A stretch of DNA of 64,000 bases from Nautilus pompilius. Taxonomy: Eukaryota > Mollusca > Cephalopoda > Nautilida > Nautilidae. The position numbers were made by a program, and so were the translations under genes. Within the stretch, counting starts at the first letter, position 1. Every line of letters starts with the position of its first letter. The stretch lies in the NCBI GenBank assembly GCA_018389105.1, contig JACATO010001115.1, forward strand, positions 124,001-188,000. The letters are read 5' to 3'. Of the stretch, positions 12,744 to 27,700 are shown one piece after another. The notes under the pieces are model-generated. The model was not told the DNA's origin. It did not search any database and worked only from the letters and a program-made list of their open reading frames with translations.

Positions 12744-15700
12744 TCAGTCCAGTTCAAGGTTGTCTTCAACTTTAGAATTTGTACTTTTCTGTTCTTTGCT
12801 GAAATGTTGTATTCTTCGCCTACGCACTTCATGTAACTCATTTTCATGCATTTCTTCATGAGAATCTTCCCATACTGGCGTTATTTCCTGTGCAGGAGGA
12901 GTGTACCCAGTAGCACCCTCTAAACCCATTAGATCTGAAGAAAAAAATAATTACGAATATTTATGTAGACTGCAAAATCTATCTTAAAAACAAACACAGA
13001 AATAACATAATGAAACTCTTCCAGTCCTGTAAACAGCTGTTTGCCCACACCTGGTGTACATTAATTTTTCCAGTGTGAAAAAAATTTTAATTCAGTGATG
13101 CTAAAGATATTCACTCTAGTACTTACATTCTATCCATATTTATTTGGAGAGGAATTTACTGAATACTTAAAACAAGAATTATTCTAAGATCTCATTATGG
13201 AAAACAAGCCGATAATATCTACAACAGAATATCCCCTATTCCTCCCTTCAAATTATTATATTGCTTCAAAATACTTTGATAATCTCTTTTTTGTACCTAC
13301 TGAATGTGTTTACATTTTAATAATTTAAAAAACTGTATAGATTCTATCTAAGTTAATACTAATCTTCTATTGCAAATGAAATGTTCCCAAAGTTGTTTTT
13401 TTTTTAAGTTTAACTAGAATATACAAACAGAAACTGTTGATTAAACAAACTGGTGTACACACTAGTGTTACACTGAATAGTTTATTTTGTCATAAAGTCA
13501 TAAATCAGGAAATAAAAATAACGGTTATTCCCCAGTAATCAAAGATGGCCATTCACAAATTGCATGTGAACACTGCTGAGTGTGTATTTGTTTACAGTGT
13601 AATCTAAGGAATCGCATAATGGTTCGGAACTTCCATCTGAATACAGCTAAACAGAATGTTCAGTGGGATCCAATGTGGCATGATTCTGAATTTCAGAACT
13701 GTTCTTTTACTTAATCACCACTTCAAATAAAATTGTAATTTTAAACATTTGGAAAATATTTAAATTGCTATGTACATTTTTGAGAAGAGGTAGAAGTCTG
13801 GCAAAAGACAAACTCATCTTATTGCACAAACATTTTGAACAGAATAAGAGGTAGAAGAAACCCACCTAACACCTCTGTCTGAGGTAGCTGGCTACTGTTA
13901 AGGCCAGACTTCACCTCTGAATCCTCTGAAGATTTCTTCTCACAACTGGTATTTTTGGAAGATTTTTCTGGAGTTGATGCTGCGCTTGTGTTTTGCTGTG
14001 CTATTGCAGATATTCCTTGTAAACTAAAAAAAAAAAAAATTTCCAGACATTTAAGATGTTCATTTTGAAAAGAATTTAAAATGAAGCAATTTGTGATTCA
14101 CTAGTAGGCAGAGAATGACTACTACTGCCATTTAAAACATTGTGTTAAAATCTGAAAATTTAAGTTAGCTACTAACTGCAGCCAGGGCCTACAGTTGTAC
14201 TTTTTTTTTTTTTAAATCTGACTGGTTAGTTTTCTTTTAAAACCAACGTTTGTGAGTGTTGATGAAACTTTGAGGCCAGTGCTTTCAAAGACTACCTTAC
14301 AGTTTTTTTTCTTTTTTTAGCAAACATATGTATAACTTGCCAACTCCATTAAAGTAAAAAGGCATTGTAAAATGTGTCATTCACATCACTGAGTACTGAC
14401 ATTTTACTTGAAGGCTGAATACACAAAAGCAACTTAGTGGCTAGAGCAAAATAACTTATCTACATTTTTCATACCTATGAAATATATTTACTTGAAAAAT
14501 ATAAGGATCCTAGCTGAAAGATCTAACAGCATCTTAAGTATTTACTCTGTTCCAAGTAGTTGAGAACAAGTCGACACAGAAAATGTCCACTGGAGGCAGT
14601 GGTGATTATCTCAAAGCTGCATTTGCTTCATGTTAACAATAGATCACAACAGTTCCCATTTAGTCTGACAGCAAATTCTTAGCATATAGATTCCACAAAA
14701 CACTCAGTTTTTTTGATTTCTCTCCTATCTTAATTTCTCTACACAATAACATTATAGGACATTCATTGAATTGTCAATGTTTTCTTTTTTTAAAAAAATG
14801 CCATATTCAAGTTATACCATAGGTCCACAAAGTGGAAAACAACATTCTGTATATGCATGTGCACAAACACACACACACACACACACTATCAGTGTTTATT
14901 TTCCCTTAATCCAGATTAATATGTAACCTAATTATTTTTTTGAAACATTTGTCGTTTTCTATTTTAATCTTATTGCTTTTACAAAGTCAGCAAATGTTCA
15001 ATTTCCCCCCCTATATTCCTCTTTAAAGATTATGTTGATATCATGCAACACTGAGAAAATCACAAGAACTTTTTTAATTTAATTTTTCAACCAATTAAAT
15101 AATAAAAATTAACCCATACAACTAAAGTCGTCATGCTGACATTCTATAAGAATTATCAACTATTTCATAATGCTCAAAATGATACAATAGGTTTGTTGCT
15201 ATGTCTGTTTCCAGCATTTATCCTCACCAACACTAATATTTCACTCAAAATAACTACCGCCCCTACTAAATTCCTTAGATTCTTCTGAAGTACTTACCAC
15301 ACTAACTGTGATACCAGTTCTGAATAATGTTCCAGATCCCATATCTTGAACTAGAAATCAGCTTTCTCTCCAAGTGAATATCTCCAGAAAACTACACACG
15401 AGTTAGTTTAATTAGTTACTGATATTTAATAAAATTTACTAAATGTAATATATGTATACATATGAAACTAATTACATCTTTAAAAAAATATAAGGAATGT
15501 TCAAAGGAAACCTGGATGAAATAAAATCACCATAATCTTATCTGACCAGATTTCATTTGAATGTCCCAAGTATGTTCCTATGTACATTTAAAATCTAAAC
15601 TCAGCATACTCCTGTTATCTCAAGGTTTTGTGGATTTGCCAATTTTATTCAAGGTTGCTGAAATTCGATAAATGGGGAACATGAATCATCAATGACTGTC

Positions 15701-18700
15701 TTGAGGTAGTAAGATTCTAATCTATATGAGGAGATGAAAATACATTGTGATGTATTGCTTTTTCTGGTGTGACAGTTTTCTCCACATAACATACAACTTG
15801 TTGGGTATCATTTTGAAGGTAACTCCAGTTTCATCACAATTATAAATATTATCTGGTGAATATTCACTCAGTAGGTTGCTGAGCCAAATGAGTATTGCTC
15901 ATTTTCAGTGGTAATGCTGTCTTTATTTCTTTTAGCCACATTGATAGTGTATTTGCTGGGAGACCAAACTGTTTGGCAATTTCTGACTTTTTCCTCTTGC
16001 TGTCGTCATCTTCCACAACTTTTATGGTTTGATTTTTATTTTCAATAGAAATTACATCTAACTTGCGCTTTCTAGATGCTGTTTACAAACGAGTTAAAAA
16101 CAACAAATACAATAATATAACAATTACAATAAATACATGCTGACTACAAATACAAAAATCTGATGTCTAATTTTGAATATTATAATAAATCCCACAGTTA
16201 TACATTGAATTCTCATCTACAGTTCACTTTTTGAAATCTCACAAGTCATAGTAATCTGACATGCAATTCTCTCTTTGTTTCAATGGTCAAGTATTAATCA
16301 AACAAAATTTTTATTGTAATCATTTTGTTTCACCATGTGTTCTATAAAATGTCACACAAAAAGTGTTAAACATTTTTATAACAAGAGGCATTGTTTGGCC
16401 TCCACTGGACTAAGAGAAGAATTGATCATAACTCACTGGGCTTGCATATTCATCAAATTCAAATGCCTTTTCAAAGAAAAACCTCAAGATAGCTGGAGGA
16501 TTTGGTGTTGTTGAGGAAAAGACTTAACATAATCAAAAATTCAAGATAAGCAGAGTAAATCTGATTAAGTTATACAATAATTTTCCAGGAATTTGAAAAA
16601 AAACGTCTAAGATAACCAAAACTTTGACAAGTTCAAGGTAACAAGAGTCTACTATAAACACATATTTCACAACAGAGCCTAATTAAGCACCTTTTTGTTG
16701 TTGTTGTTTTTAAACCCTTAGAAAATAATCAGTTTTAACACACTGTCTTTAAAAAAAATTTTGCTTGTCAACATTTTTCCTAATTAATACTAACTTAACA
16801 ACAGAGATTGGTTTGAAAAAATTAGTCTGAATTTGGACAACTTACCCCATCTGAGCTGCTACTAAGTTGTACTGATTTATTAAAAGCATAGCACCATCTA
16901 ATAGAGACTGAATGTCTTTCAGCCACTGTACCCGAGCCTCCACATTACTCCTTTCATGCCCTTCTAATATCTTCAGTTCCTCAGCAGGTACACTGCTTAA
17001 TACTGGAGGAGGACTAGGAAAACCTGCAGAATTAAAAACCAGTAAATATCAAAAAGACTGTTTTGATCAGAACCTACAATGACTGAGTTTCTATTCACAT
17101 CAAAATCTCTAAACTTGGGAATCTACAAAATTATACATTACCACAAAAAGTAGCTTACCATAGGGCATACAAAACGGTGAGAATGGCATAAATGATGCAG
17201 CAGAAGCTCCCTCTGCTGTGGCAGTACTGCTAGCAGCTCTCATTTCTGGTGTAGTCACATTTGTTGCTGATGTTGAAGCTGCAACAAGTAGCATCCCTAT
17301 TACAATGGATTACCAAGTGAATGAGAGGCAGTTCGAGTTGAAGTAATCAAATATCTATAGCTTTTTTATGGCATTTACTGATGTGAAAATTAACCAAAAA
17401 AATATAAAGAAAAATTATGATTATCCAGTATTTTGTATTTATGCACACACACACACACATCAAAGGTTATTTTGGAATATTTAGGATACTATTTTAAATG
17501 AGTTTTTACTTATATGCCACTTGTTTGATTAGTTTGCAGAATTGTTGCTAATTTAAATAGTAAACAACTTGCAAATTTGTAAACACTATAGCACCACCAA
17601 CTAGATAATACCAAAGATTCCAGTCTGGGTCAATATCATGGGCTGATTTGAGACAAAATATTTTTTCATTACAGCAACCTTCCCATCCAGTTGCCTGATT
17701 TAAATTCAATAGAGCAACAAAGAATCTTTGCAAATTAGAGTGGTTTCCAAAAATACCTGCTGTTGTTTTCCAGAGATGTACTGACCACCATGATAGGATT
17801 AAGGGGCTCTGAAACACATAATGGCCCCACATTTTATTGAATGAAACATGAGGCGATTTTTCAGAGCAGGGGATGTGTAAATACCATGATTTGTAATATA
17901 GTTAGCTGGTAAACATCAAATGAAAAAACAAAATGCGTTTTTTTGTTTTTTTTTTTATTACTTAAAACACTTACTTGGTGGTGGTGGTGGTGGTGGAAAT
18001 GGCCACATTGGATGGAAACCAGGTAACATCACTGTAAACACAAAGGAAGACAAAACAATGAGCAGGTAGTAAGCATCTATGGTGAAAATTTTCATGCTAA
18101 CATTTAAAATAAAACCTTTTACCATTAGCAAAATTTCTGAGCTATGCATTTTTCTTTTGTTTTTTTCCTAAACAGAAAAGTAGTGTGTTTCCTACCAGGT
18201 GGCCTCTTACAATGTGCTGGTTCCATGAGAATAAGAACGAAGCTTAAACAGAGACCACTGCTATCAAAGAAAAATAACTTCATGTAACTTGATCATCAAG
18301 GATGAAATTTTTTTTAGCTATGAGTTCTAACAAAACAAAAAAAACTTTAAAATCTAGAATGAAAACGAAATGATCCAAGCATTTTTAGAGATGTGGGAGG
18401 AGTGTTAAAGTGAAACAATCGATAAGGTAAATTAGGTTTATTTTTCAGTTTAATTAATGACTATTTGATGTTTATTTGCCAGGAAACTTATGCAGAAAAT
18501 CAAGGGATTTATCTTTTGTCTTTGATTGTCCTATAATTCCTGCATCATTCAAATCAAAGTTGATGTGAAATGATCTGAAACTGTTTTAAATAAAGTGTCA
18601 TTAAAGTTATTTCACAAGTTCAAAAAGGGAGTAAAGTTCATATAAAATTAGGAAAAAGTATTTTACTGTTGGGAGAGAAATGTGGAGGCTGTGCAGGTGG

Positions 18701-21700
18701 CACTTGCTGCTGCTGCTGCTGAGGCTGTTGCTGCTGCTGCTGAGACTGTTGCTGCTGCTGCTGAGACTGTTGAGGCCGATGAACCCTCAGCACATCCATC
18801 CTGCATGTAGGACATGTCTGCTGTCTCTGGAACCAAGATCGCAGGCAACTGGCATGAAAGATGTGATTGCATGGAAGTTTCTTACACGCAGTAATCATTT
18901 CCTCTCTGCAAATGATGCACACATTGTCTCCTGACATTAGCTCTTCAGAGGTAGCATCAGGGTAACTGTAAGAGATAGCATTGTGATAAAAGGCATCAAC
19001 CACACAAACATTATACTATACCAGAGCCAAAAACTAAACACTTTCCAATCTTAAATACAAATTTTTTTTTTTCCAAATGTTAACCTGATTGACCAATATA
19101 TTTACAGCATCTTTCCATTTTCATCTAAGAACATTTATCAGAATCTGACCTTAAAGAAAACTTATAACTGAACAAGTAGGAAAATCACATTAAATAAAAA
19201 ATTTCATATACTTAAATTCATTTTTAAAATGTTATAAGTAAAATAGGCATATTTTTAACAGTGAATAGGTAAGTATTCTTATTATGTAGTCTTAAATTAT
19301 ACACTGATAATAATTTTAGCAGTAAGTTTTCATGGGAACTGCAGCACTATTAGTTAATTCTAGACAAATATATACAAAACATGGAAGTAAATCTTTGTGC
19401 TTAGAAGAAACAACTCAAATATTTATAAAACTTGTTTAAGCAAGCTATAAATTGTTTTAAAAACTATTTCCGCACAGGATAATGTACGCTTTATAATTTC
19501 CAATTAAATGTAGATATTAACTGCTTTTTTTAAATTTTCATTCACCAACAATTTTTTTTAAGTTATAAAGGCTAGAATCTATATGTAATTAAACCCCAGA
19601 CAGAAAATCTTTAAAGAACAAAAATAGTTAGGGACAAACTATATTTTTTTTTAAACAGAAAAAATCTGCAAAATGAATGAATGCATTGACATTAAATATC
19701 TAATCCTCTTATTTAGTGTCATAATCAACTGAGCAAAAGCACAAACAATATATTTCAGTGGCACTTAGCTAAAACTTTCCTCATTCACAAATCTTGAGTC
19801 AAAATTGTTTGGTATGTGCCATAGATGCCAGCTTCTTCAGCCACTTCACATATCGTCATTCATCTGTCACCACCAATCGTGTCACAAACATGAGAGACTG
19901 ATTCCTCACTGTGCAAAGTTGATGGATGGCTGGAGCACAGATCATCATCAACAGAAGTTCGGCTGTCTTTAAACCGAAAAAAGTCACTCAAATGTTTACG
20001 AACTGCTGTGTGTCTTGTCCCCAAATACTTTTCTCAACATTTCATAGGTTTCACTGGCTGTTTTCCCACGAGTTTCATGCACAACTTGATGCACACATGT
20101 TGCTCCTTCACATCAGACATTTTACAATGGGAGACAAAAGCAAGCAAGTCTTCATAGAACTGCACATCACCCATGAGAGAGACAAGACACCCGCTTCATC
20201 CTTATTGTATACTTCATTTCCATACAATAAATTTAGTTCCAGAACTTTTTGATCAGACCATGTACATATACAATAAAACAGTACAACTCAAATAACCTGG
20301 GATCTAGCTTAATCAACTTAAGCATGTTAAGCACACACACCATGCATGTACAAGAAAAAAAAGTTGACCTCTTGTATACTTACAGTGTGTTCATATTTCT
20401 GATAGCTCGACGTGACATAATAACGTCATGAAGTGCTTTTTTGAAAGCCCTGCAGATGTAGAAATAATAATACTAAAACAAATTTGAGACAAATTACATG
20501 GAAAGTAAATATGAAACTGTGTTATTCCAATATCTTCCCAATGCCTTTATACAATTAATTAATTTTTTTTGTTTCTTTGATCATTCTCACTCACTATGTG
20601 ATAAATACATGTTCTGATTCTTTATATTTTTAGATATCATCAGTTACAATGTTGATTCCTTTCACCTACTGCATCAATAGTTCAACAAGTATCTCACTCT
20701 TTACATTTCTCGACAATGATACTTGGGAAAATTAGCATCAGATTATCTACTTTTTTGAAGATATAAACTAAAATGGTATTACGAAGTGGTGACCTTTACT
20801 TCTGTTTTTCTATTAACAGTCTCCAATTTTGAATGTTTCTAAAGTTACCACATACTATTTGAGTCAGTAGATCATTTACCATAAAGTGCCATATATTAAA
20901 AGTAGTTTTTTAAAAAGAAAATGTACCCTTTAAAAATTGGTGCACATTATACAAGATATCAGATGTCACAGACTTTTTCCCAGACCGCTGGAGCCATCGC
21001 CGGTAACAGATGAGCGAGCATACATACACATTAGAAACAAAAATGTAAGTAATATTTTTTTCATAATTTTATTGAAATTATATGAAATTGATAAATATAA
21101 TACAGGATAAGTGACATGCATTGATATGATGTACATCTACATTAAAACCCACCAAACTCATACCCAGTCTTCCCTCCATTGCAAGAACTGTTCATCAATC
21201 ATGGTAGTAGTTGTGTTGTAGAAGATATCGTTGTTGTCACCCTCTGATGTTTCTATTGCCTCATCACCCCTCGGCTCAGACCACAGAATGTCATCTTTAG
21301 TTCTATCCATGGCATTGGATAGGCAGCACCTGAGGAAGCCCTTCTCGGTCATCTTGGGGTTGAATTCTTTCTGGGAATCTCTGATCTACAGGGCAATGAT
21401 GGGCATGTTGAGCTGGCGCATGCAACCAGTGGAGGTGAAGGTGCGTTTGCCTTCCATCATCCATGTACTTCACTTCTGCTGGACCTCATGCTTGACTGAA
21501 CAGTTGCAAGCTACATCCATGACCTGCAGCATGGATGTCATACCCCTGGGGATGATTGCGAGATTTGTGCGAGTCTTCTTCAGGGCTGTCTCCATGGACT
21601 CCAGTGGCAAGAGCTTGTGGTGCAGCATACCCTGTCTGCTTCATCATGTTCACCCAGTCTAGCTTGAGGGCTTCATCCATTCATCCATCCCTTGGTATGA

Positions 21701-24700
21701 ACCTGGATGTGGATGCCCTCCAGCATGACTGTGAAGTGGATCTTCTCATGGCCAGTCATCTTCATGATGATGGTCTTTGACTAGATGGGGTCTACTGTGC
21801 TTTTGTAGGGATGGTCGATCATCATTGGCGTCTGGTCAGCATTTCCTAGGTGACGGTGAACTGTTGGTACCTCAACAGCTGATCTTTGTAAGCATCAGGT
21901 AACTTCAGGGCGATGCTGGTCCACCAGTGTATGTTCAGTTGGTTACAGGCCATAAAGCCTGCGCACCATTTCTGAGATGCCTTAAAGTCAGGCATAGATT
22001 GAATTTTTTGTTTTGTAGACAAAGTGTGTGCATGCGTATCTCTGGTGTAACCCCCCACTCCCTGCATGTGCCTTTCAGGGACGAAGAAAAGTACCTCCTC
22101 CTCAACCTTGGGATAGGCTGCACCCTTGCCCCAACCAGCACGTTTTGAACATGGCATGGCTTAAATCTTCTCCTGAGAACATTGCCAGGACCTGATGTTG
22201 GCCTTGTTCACTCTGAACCTTTGGGCTGCAGCCCTGTTACTGTGTTCAACTGCATAGCTGATCATTTGGAGTTTATCCGCAGCAGTGTAGCTCATATGTC
22301 ATGTTTGCGGCATGGTTGTGTGTAACAGTTTAGAAACAGGGACTGGTTGAAGATTATCCCCGTGTGGAGTTTATATAAATGTTACCGTAATACCTCAGTG
22401 TAGTAGGTGAGGTGGCATAATAAACGAGGGTGGCATAGTAATTGAAATGGAATTTTTACATGAAGACCTTTGAACGTTCATGATGTAATACGCGAGGTAT
22501 TCACGAAAACCCGATTTGTGCATTCCAGTGACTTGCTTTACCATGTCACTGCTGCAGTTGAGTGAATTTTTCGGATTTTTGTGAAACTATTACGTACGTC
22601 CCATAAAATATCTCCACATTTAGTTTATTCCAGATGGCCTCACTAAAGAAAAGACGCCGCAATTTCTCAGTTGATTTTAAGTTGAAAATGTCCATTTGTC
22701 TGTTGTATAACATCCGTTCTCTTTCAGGTTGGCCTAATCTGACAGTGCCTGAAATATGAGCTAAATATGTCTGCGTATTATAATAGAAATCAAACATTTT
22801 GGGGGGGGTTTACAGATCAAAATTGTGGTGTGTATTATATAAAATTGCATATAATACATGACACTTTATGGTAATGTCATTTAGTACTGATGGCATCAAG
22901 CAACTATACTAAAATATATAGAAAAAATAGTTAAATAATTGGCCAAGAAACATTCTGATGTCAAAACTCCTTACCTGACAGACAAGTACATTGGTCTGAT
23001 AGCAAACAATGGGAAAGTGTGAACTTTTATCATTATCACAACAAACAGAGCATACAGAAGAACTTTGATGAGACCTGAAAAAACAAAAAGAAACCAATAA
23101 TGCAAAATCTTTTCAACACATCAGGGAAGCATTTATTAAGTGATCATGCTAGCAAATCAAACAGATGATACAGTTAATAAATAACTTCTAGCTATACTAT
23201 TTAGTTTATGCAAGTGTTTCAATCTTAATAAATAAAACCAGGAAGCAGAAGATCTGTTGCTGTACAGACTACTATCAATTAAGTAGGCCCACCCTCAATA
23301 AGGTTTGCTTTGTTTTGTAACCTGCTTTCCAAAAAGCTGTTGCTGAGTTATTCACAAAGAGCAAAAAAAAAACTGTAGCTACAACACTTTGTTTTAATGT
23401 TTAGATGAAATCTGTCATGAATTACAAGGTTATTAATAAAAATACATCTTCCTAGTAATTATCTGACTACCAGATTGAAAAGTTTACTCACCCATTATTA
23501 ATTCTGTGTAAAGCAGGTAAACAGCTTTGTTTTCCCAAGGATTCTCACTCTGCACATCAATGGTATGTAGGATGTACTTGGTCAGGGTCATCAGCACAAC
23601 TGTTAGTAATATGGCATACTGAAAGAGAAGGAAAGACGCTCAACATCCTATCCAGTGATAAGTATATTTTAGAAAATTTATTGCAAAGGTTTAACAGTGC
23701 AGTAAAAAAAAAAAAAATAAAAACCCACAGGGCAGGTGTATTATAATGCTCACCTGGAATCTCAATATATATATTTTTTTCATCTCAGAGGCAAAATGTC
23801 ACTAAACATTTTTTTTTAAACTGCAGTACAAGTGTGAACACCACTACTACTGATAAAGTTAACATGCAATAATATAAAAGTGCAAAAAAAAAACTGAAAG
23901 AAAGAAAATGTGCCACTTTTCATTACTCATTTGGCGCAGTTGGTAAAAAATGTATGTTCAAATTAGTTTTAAAAAATTATCAGACATTTTCATTAACAAT
24001 AATAAAAATGGTATGTAACTAAATATTTCATTTTTACTTATCAGCAGATATGTTAAAACTTATTTTTTTGCATTTACTATAGATTTTACTTGAACAGTTA
24101 ATTAACTTTTCTTTTTAACAATTTTTTTTTAAAAAATGCATTTTATTCATACAAATCAAATTTTCAAGAGCAAAGCATAAGTATACTATTCATAAAAAAT
24201 AGGCAACTAGCATCATTTCCAAGCCTATGAAGCTTGCATGGTACATCATTCCTGCACATTCATATTCTGGAAGAAGAGGACCTACATATTCATCTAAACT
24301 TTCCACAAAATAACAAACAAACTTATGTCAAATTATTGAGCAAAAACAAAAAGCCTGTCCAAAATGGCAATAATGTCAATATAAAAACGAATATAAACAA
24401 AGTGACATCAGCAGAAAAGGCTTTAATAATGAGAGAGAGTACTAATGACCACAATACAAGTTTGTACGTGTTTTGGTATCAACAAAATCAGACAATTCAG
24501 TTATAGGATGTTGTATCATTCTACAAATAGAGTCACTTCCGGCTAATTGAGAAATGTGATAGCAAACTTGGTAACCACAGATGCCTCTCCACAATGTCCA
24601 AAAGATATTGTTGGATTCAAGTCCAGAGATCATGCAGGCCATACTACACAAGTGATGTTGTAGACCTGAAGTACAGCAATGAAAACACGTACAATACAGA

Positions 24701-27700
24701 CAGTTGTTTTCATCCATAAAGATGAAGTTGAGAACTTTCTGATGGACATGTTTACAGCCATGCTGATCTCATTCCTGTATCTAACACCAGTCATGGCAAC
24801 CCTCCTAATTTCCTAATGATGACAAGATCAGTTCTTTGGCCAACTTGAATGCCAACTCAGCTTGTTTCTTGATTCCATCCTGTTCGCAGATGTCAAGACA
24901 AAATCTAGACTCATCAATGAAAAGATGATGATGCCAACAATTCAACCTCTGCCCATTGGATGTGTAGCTGTGAGTGGAGCAGTATTAAAGGGACCACATA
25001 CTGTTAGCATAAAATCTGTTGCAAACTGTTTACATAAAAATTCTATGGTTAGTTGCTGTTTGGAGGTAATTTTGGAGAGTTCATGCTGTTGAACAGTTTC
25101 TTCTAGCAAGGCTGACAAGATAGCAATTGTCACAGCGGGTTTGTAATTGTTGAGCAACCCGAATTAGGTCATTCCTTGAACTGGCCAGTCTGACAAAAAT
25201 ACAATGAACAATGACTGGAAAGCAATGTCAATTTGCTTTCTCTCTCCAAGAACCATCCCAATGGGCTGATCCACCTTATTTTGTTAAATAATGACTAGGC
25301 TTTCCTAAACTGACTTTCATCACATACTTGGCCAGTTTATAGAGAAAGGGATAATAGGTCGTGTGTAAAGGTGTATGCAGATTTAGTATAAGTGATTTGC
25401 ATATATTTCAAAGGTTGCTCAGTTCTAGAAAAGATTACTGTAACATCACGCTGTACATACAAAATCATGTTTGGGTTTCTTTCCTCACTATGCAGGTCCT
25501 CTTCAACAATAATATGAACTTATTTGAACATGGTACCAAACAAACCCTGAAAAGTTGGAAACAACAGTATTTTTTTTTAAAAAAATCCGATTCTCATGCA
25601 AATCAAAGAATAACCACCAATATTACAAACCAAATAAATTATCATACAGCCACATCAAAACATAAAAGTAAATATTTTGGTAAAATTAAATGGTCATTAA
25701 CTGACTAAAAGCAGGCCAATTATTTTTGCAAAAACATATTAAAGCTTACTACATGCGTGTGTGTTTGGGACATAAAAGAGCAAAGGTAAGGCATCTTTTA
25801 CATGATTAAGTCTTGGATCTTTGATGATTATGCTAACAGTTTTAGCTTGTTTTGTCCACTAGATGAATGCATGCATACAGATTATATTTCTTTGGGTCTT
25901 TCTGGCTCAGATTACTATTGTGCATGAACATTCCCAGTGTTATGTACCTGTTCTGTACATGTGCTACATTATTTGGCAATATCAAAATGTAAGCTTATTG
26001 ACAACAATGACAAACAGTTTTAAAAATTATTAATGTACTATTTAAGATTATATTTTTATCTTTAAAAAAACAATAAAACACTTCTGTAATTACATGAAGA
26101 AAAAAAAACACTATATTAAAAGTTAATCAGTTTAGCTATTCAAAGTTAATTGAACTAGTGATCAATAAATTAAAGTTAAAAGAAAAATACCAAACAGTGG
26201 TCATGAAATCTGCACAGACAAACGAAAAATGAATACAGTGACTGATCAACTAAAGTACATCTTTCCTCACTGGTTCATGGGTTGCTTTCCTAGATTCTTC
26301 CTTTTTTTTTTTTTTTGCAAATAAGAGAAACAAGACACACATTATATCTTGAGTAATGGTGTACAAACTGGACTTCTCTTTTCCTTTGGGCACTATCAAA
26401 TTGGTCAGACCAGTAGACTTCAGACATAATGGTGAAGACTACATGATGGATAGAGTTAGTACCTGGGTGCAGAAATGTCAGTTGGTTGCTACATGGCATC
26501 TTTGTGTATGGAGCTGGGTGGATCCCACTTCAAACAACTCGAAAGTGAAAATTTCTTGTCGTGGCAAGGATTTTCTTTTAGATGCGGGCAAACACATCTG
26601 GAATTGACGTAAGAAGTAAACAAAATCATGTCTGACTGGATTTGATTAACTCACACAGAATTCAGTTGGGGATAACTTGTACTGGATTGGAAGATGTCTC
26701 AGCTTCTTGCAGTTGCTGCTTCATTACCTTGGAACCTCAAGAGAATTAACCAATACTCGAAGTCAAATGTGATCTTGGTGAAGTCTCCAAGTGGATTGAT
26801 AGATTCAGTTAAAATGTTCATGTGACTTCTGATAATCTGAGTATGACAGACAACCATTCTAAACTTGTGATGCATTTAATGAACAAAAAAAAAAGGTTAT
26901 CCATTTTACCTTTTTTTTTCCCAAAATTAAATAGGTAATAGACAATTTGATGGAAATTTTCTCATCTACATAACTTGATTGTTTTATTTCAATTTTAAGT
27001 TTTTAAAGAATTAAATATAATTTGTGAATACTTATTAAACCAATTTTTACACATGCACAGAACAGTTCAGAAACACAAAATTTTACAACACTAGACCTCT
27101 GGAAGTTCCACTTCCACCATCAACAAATTTTAAACCTGATCACAGCATATTTTTGAAAATAATTGCAAAAAAAAAAGGGGGGGGGCTAAAAATTTGTTTC
27201 TTTTAAATGTAATGCTTCATTATAAGTTCTCAAAAGACTCTTAAATTGAAACAATTCTATATTTCTAATTATTTATTCAATAAAGCATAGATTCCCAATT
27301 ACCATCCTGTTTTTTTTATTTTTAATGAACTCATAAATACATTTGAAACACGAGTAATTTATGATTCTGTTAACTATAATACTTAGTAAAAGTTCCATTA
27401 TCATTTTTGCATAACCACTTGTTTGTTTTTTGCTAGACAGGTCTAGCAGTAAACATATCTACAAAACACTGTTGCTTGTTGTTTGAGAGTAGCTAATTTG
27501 TAACATCTACAAAATATAAAAGCAGCACTCTCTTCCATTTTTGTAAATAACAATCATCTTGATCAGAGAGAGGCTGGAAAGCCACCAGATTCTCCAATTT
27601 ACAGTCTTCTTCAACTAAGCCATATGACTTTGTATAATTCCCTAGAATGAGTACCCTTACTTTATTTTTAAATTTATTTTATGGATGGGTAAATTTTAAA

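Noticed and set aside
15300..15400. Possible extra SYVN1 exon ending at a GTAAGT donor on the minus strand
   Set aside because: Exons at 16846 and 14023 already join in phase and restore the expected HRD1 layout. The segment here has stops and no HRD1 similarity.
26280..26620. More complex, GC-balanced segment with an 83-codon open frame in a SYVN1 intron
   Set aside because: It looks like an old repeat, but no transposase, RT or SINE landmark could be found, so no call is made.
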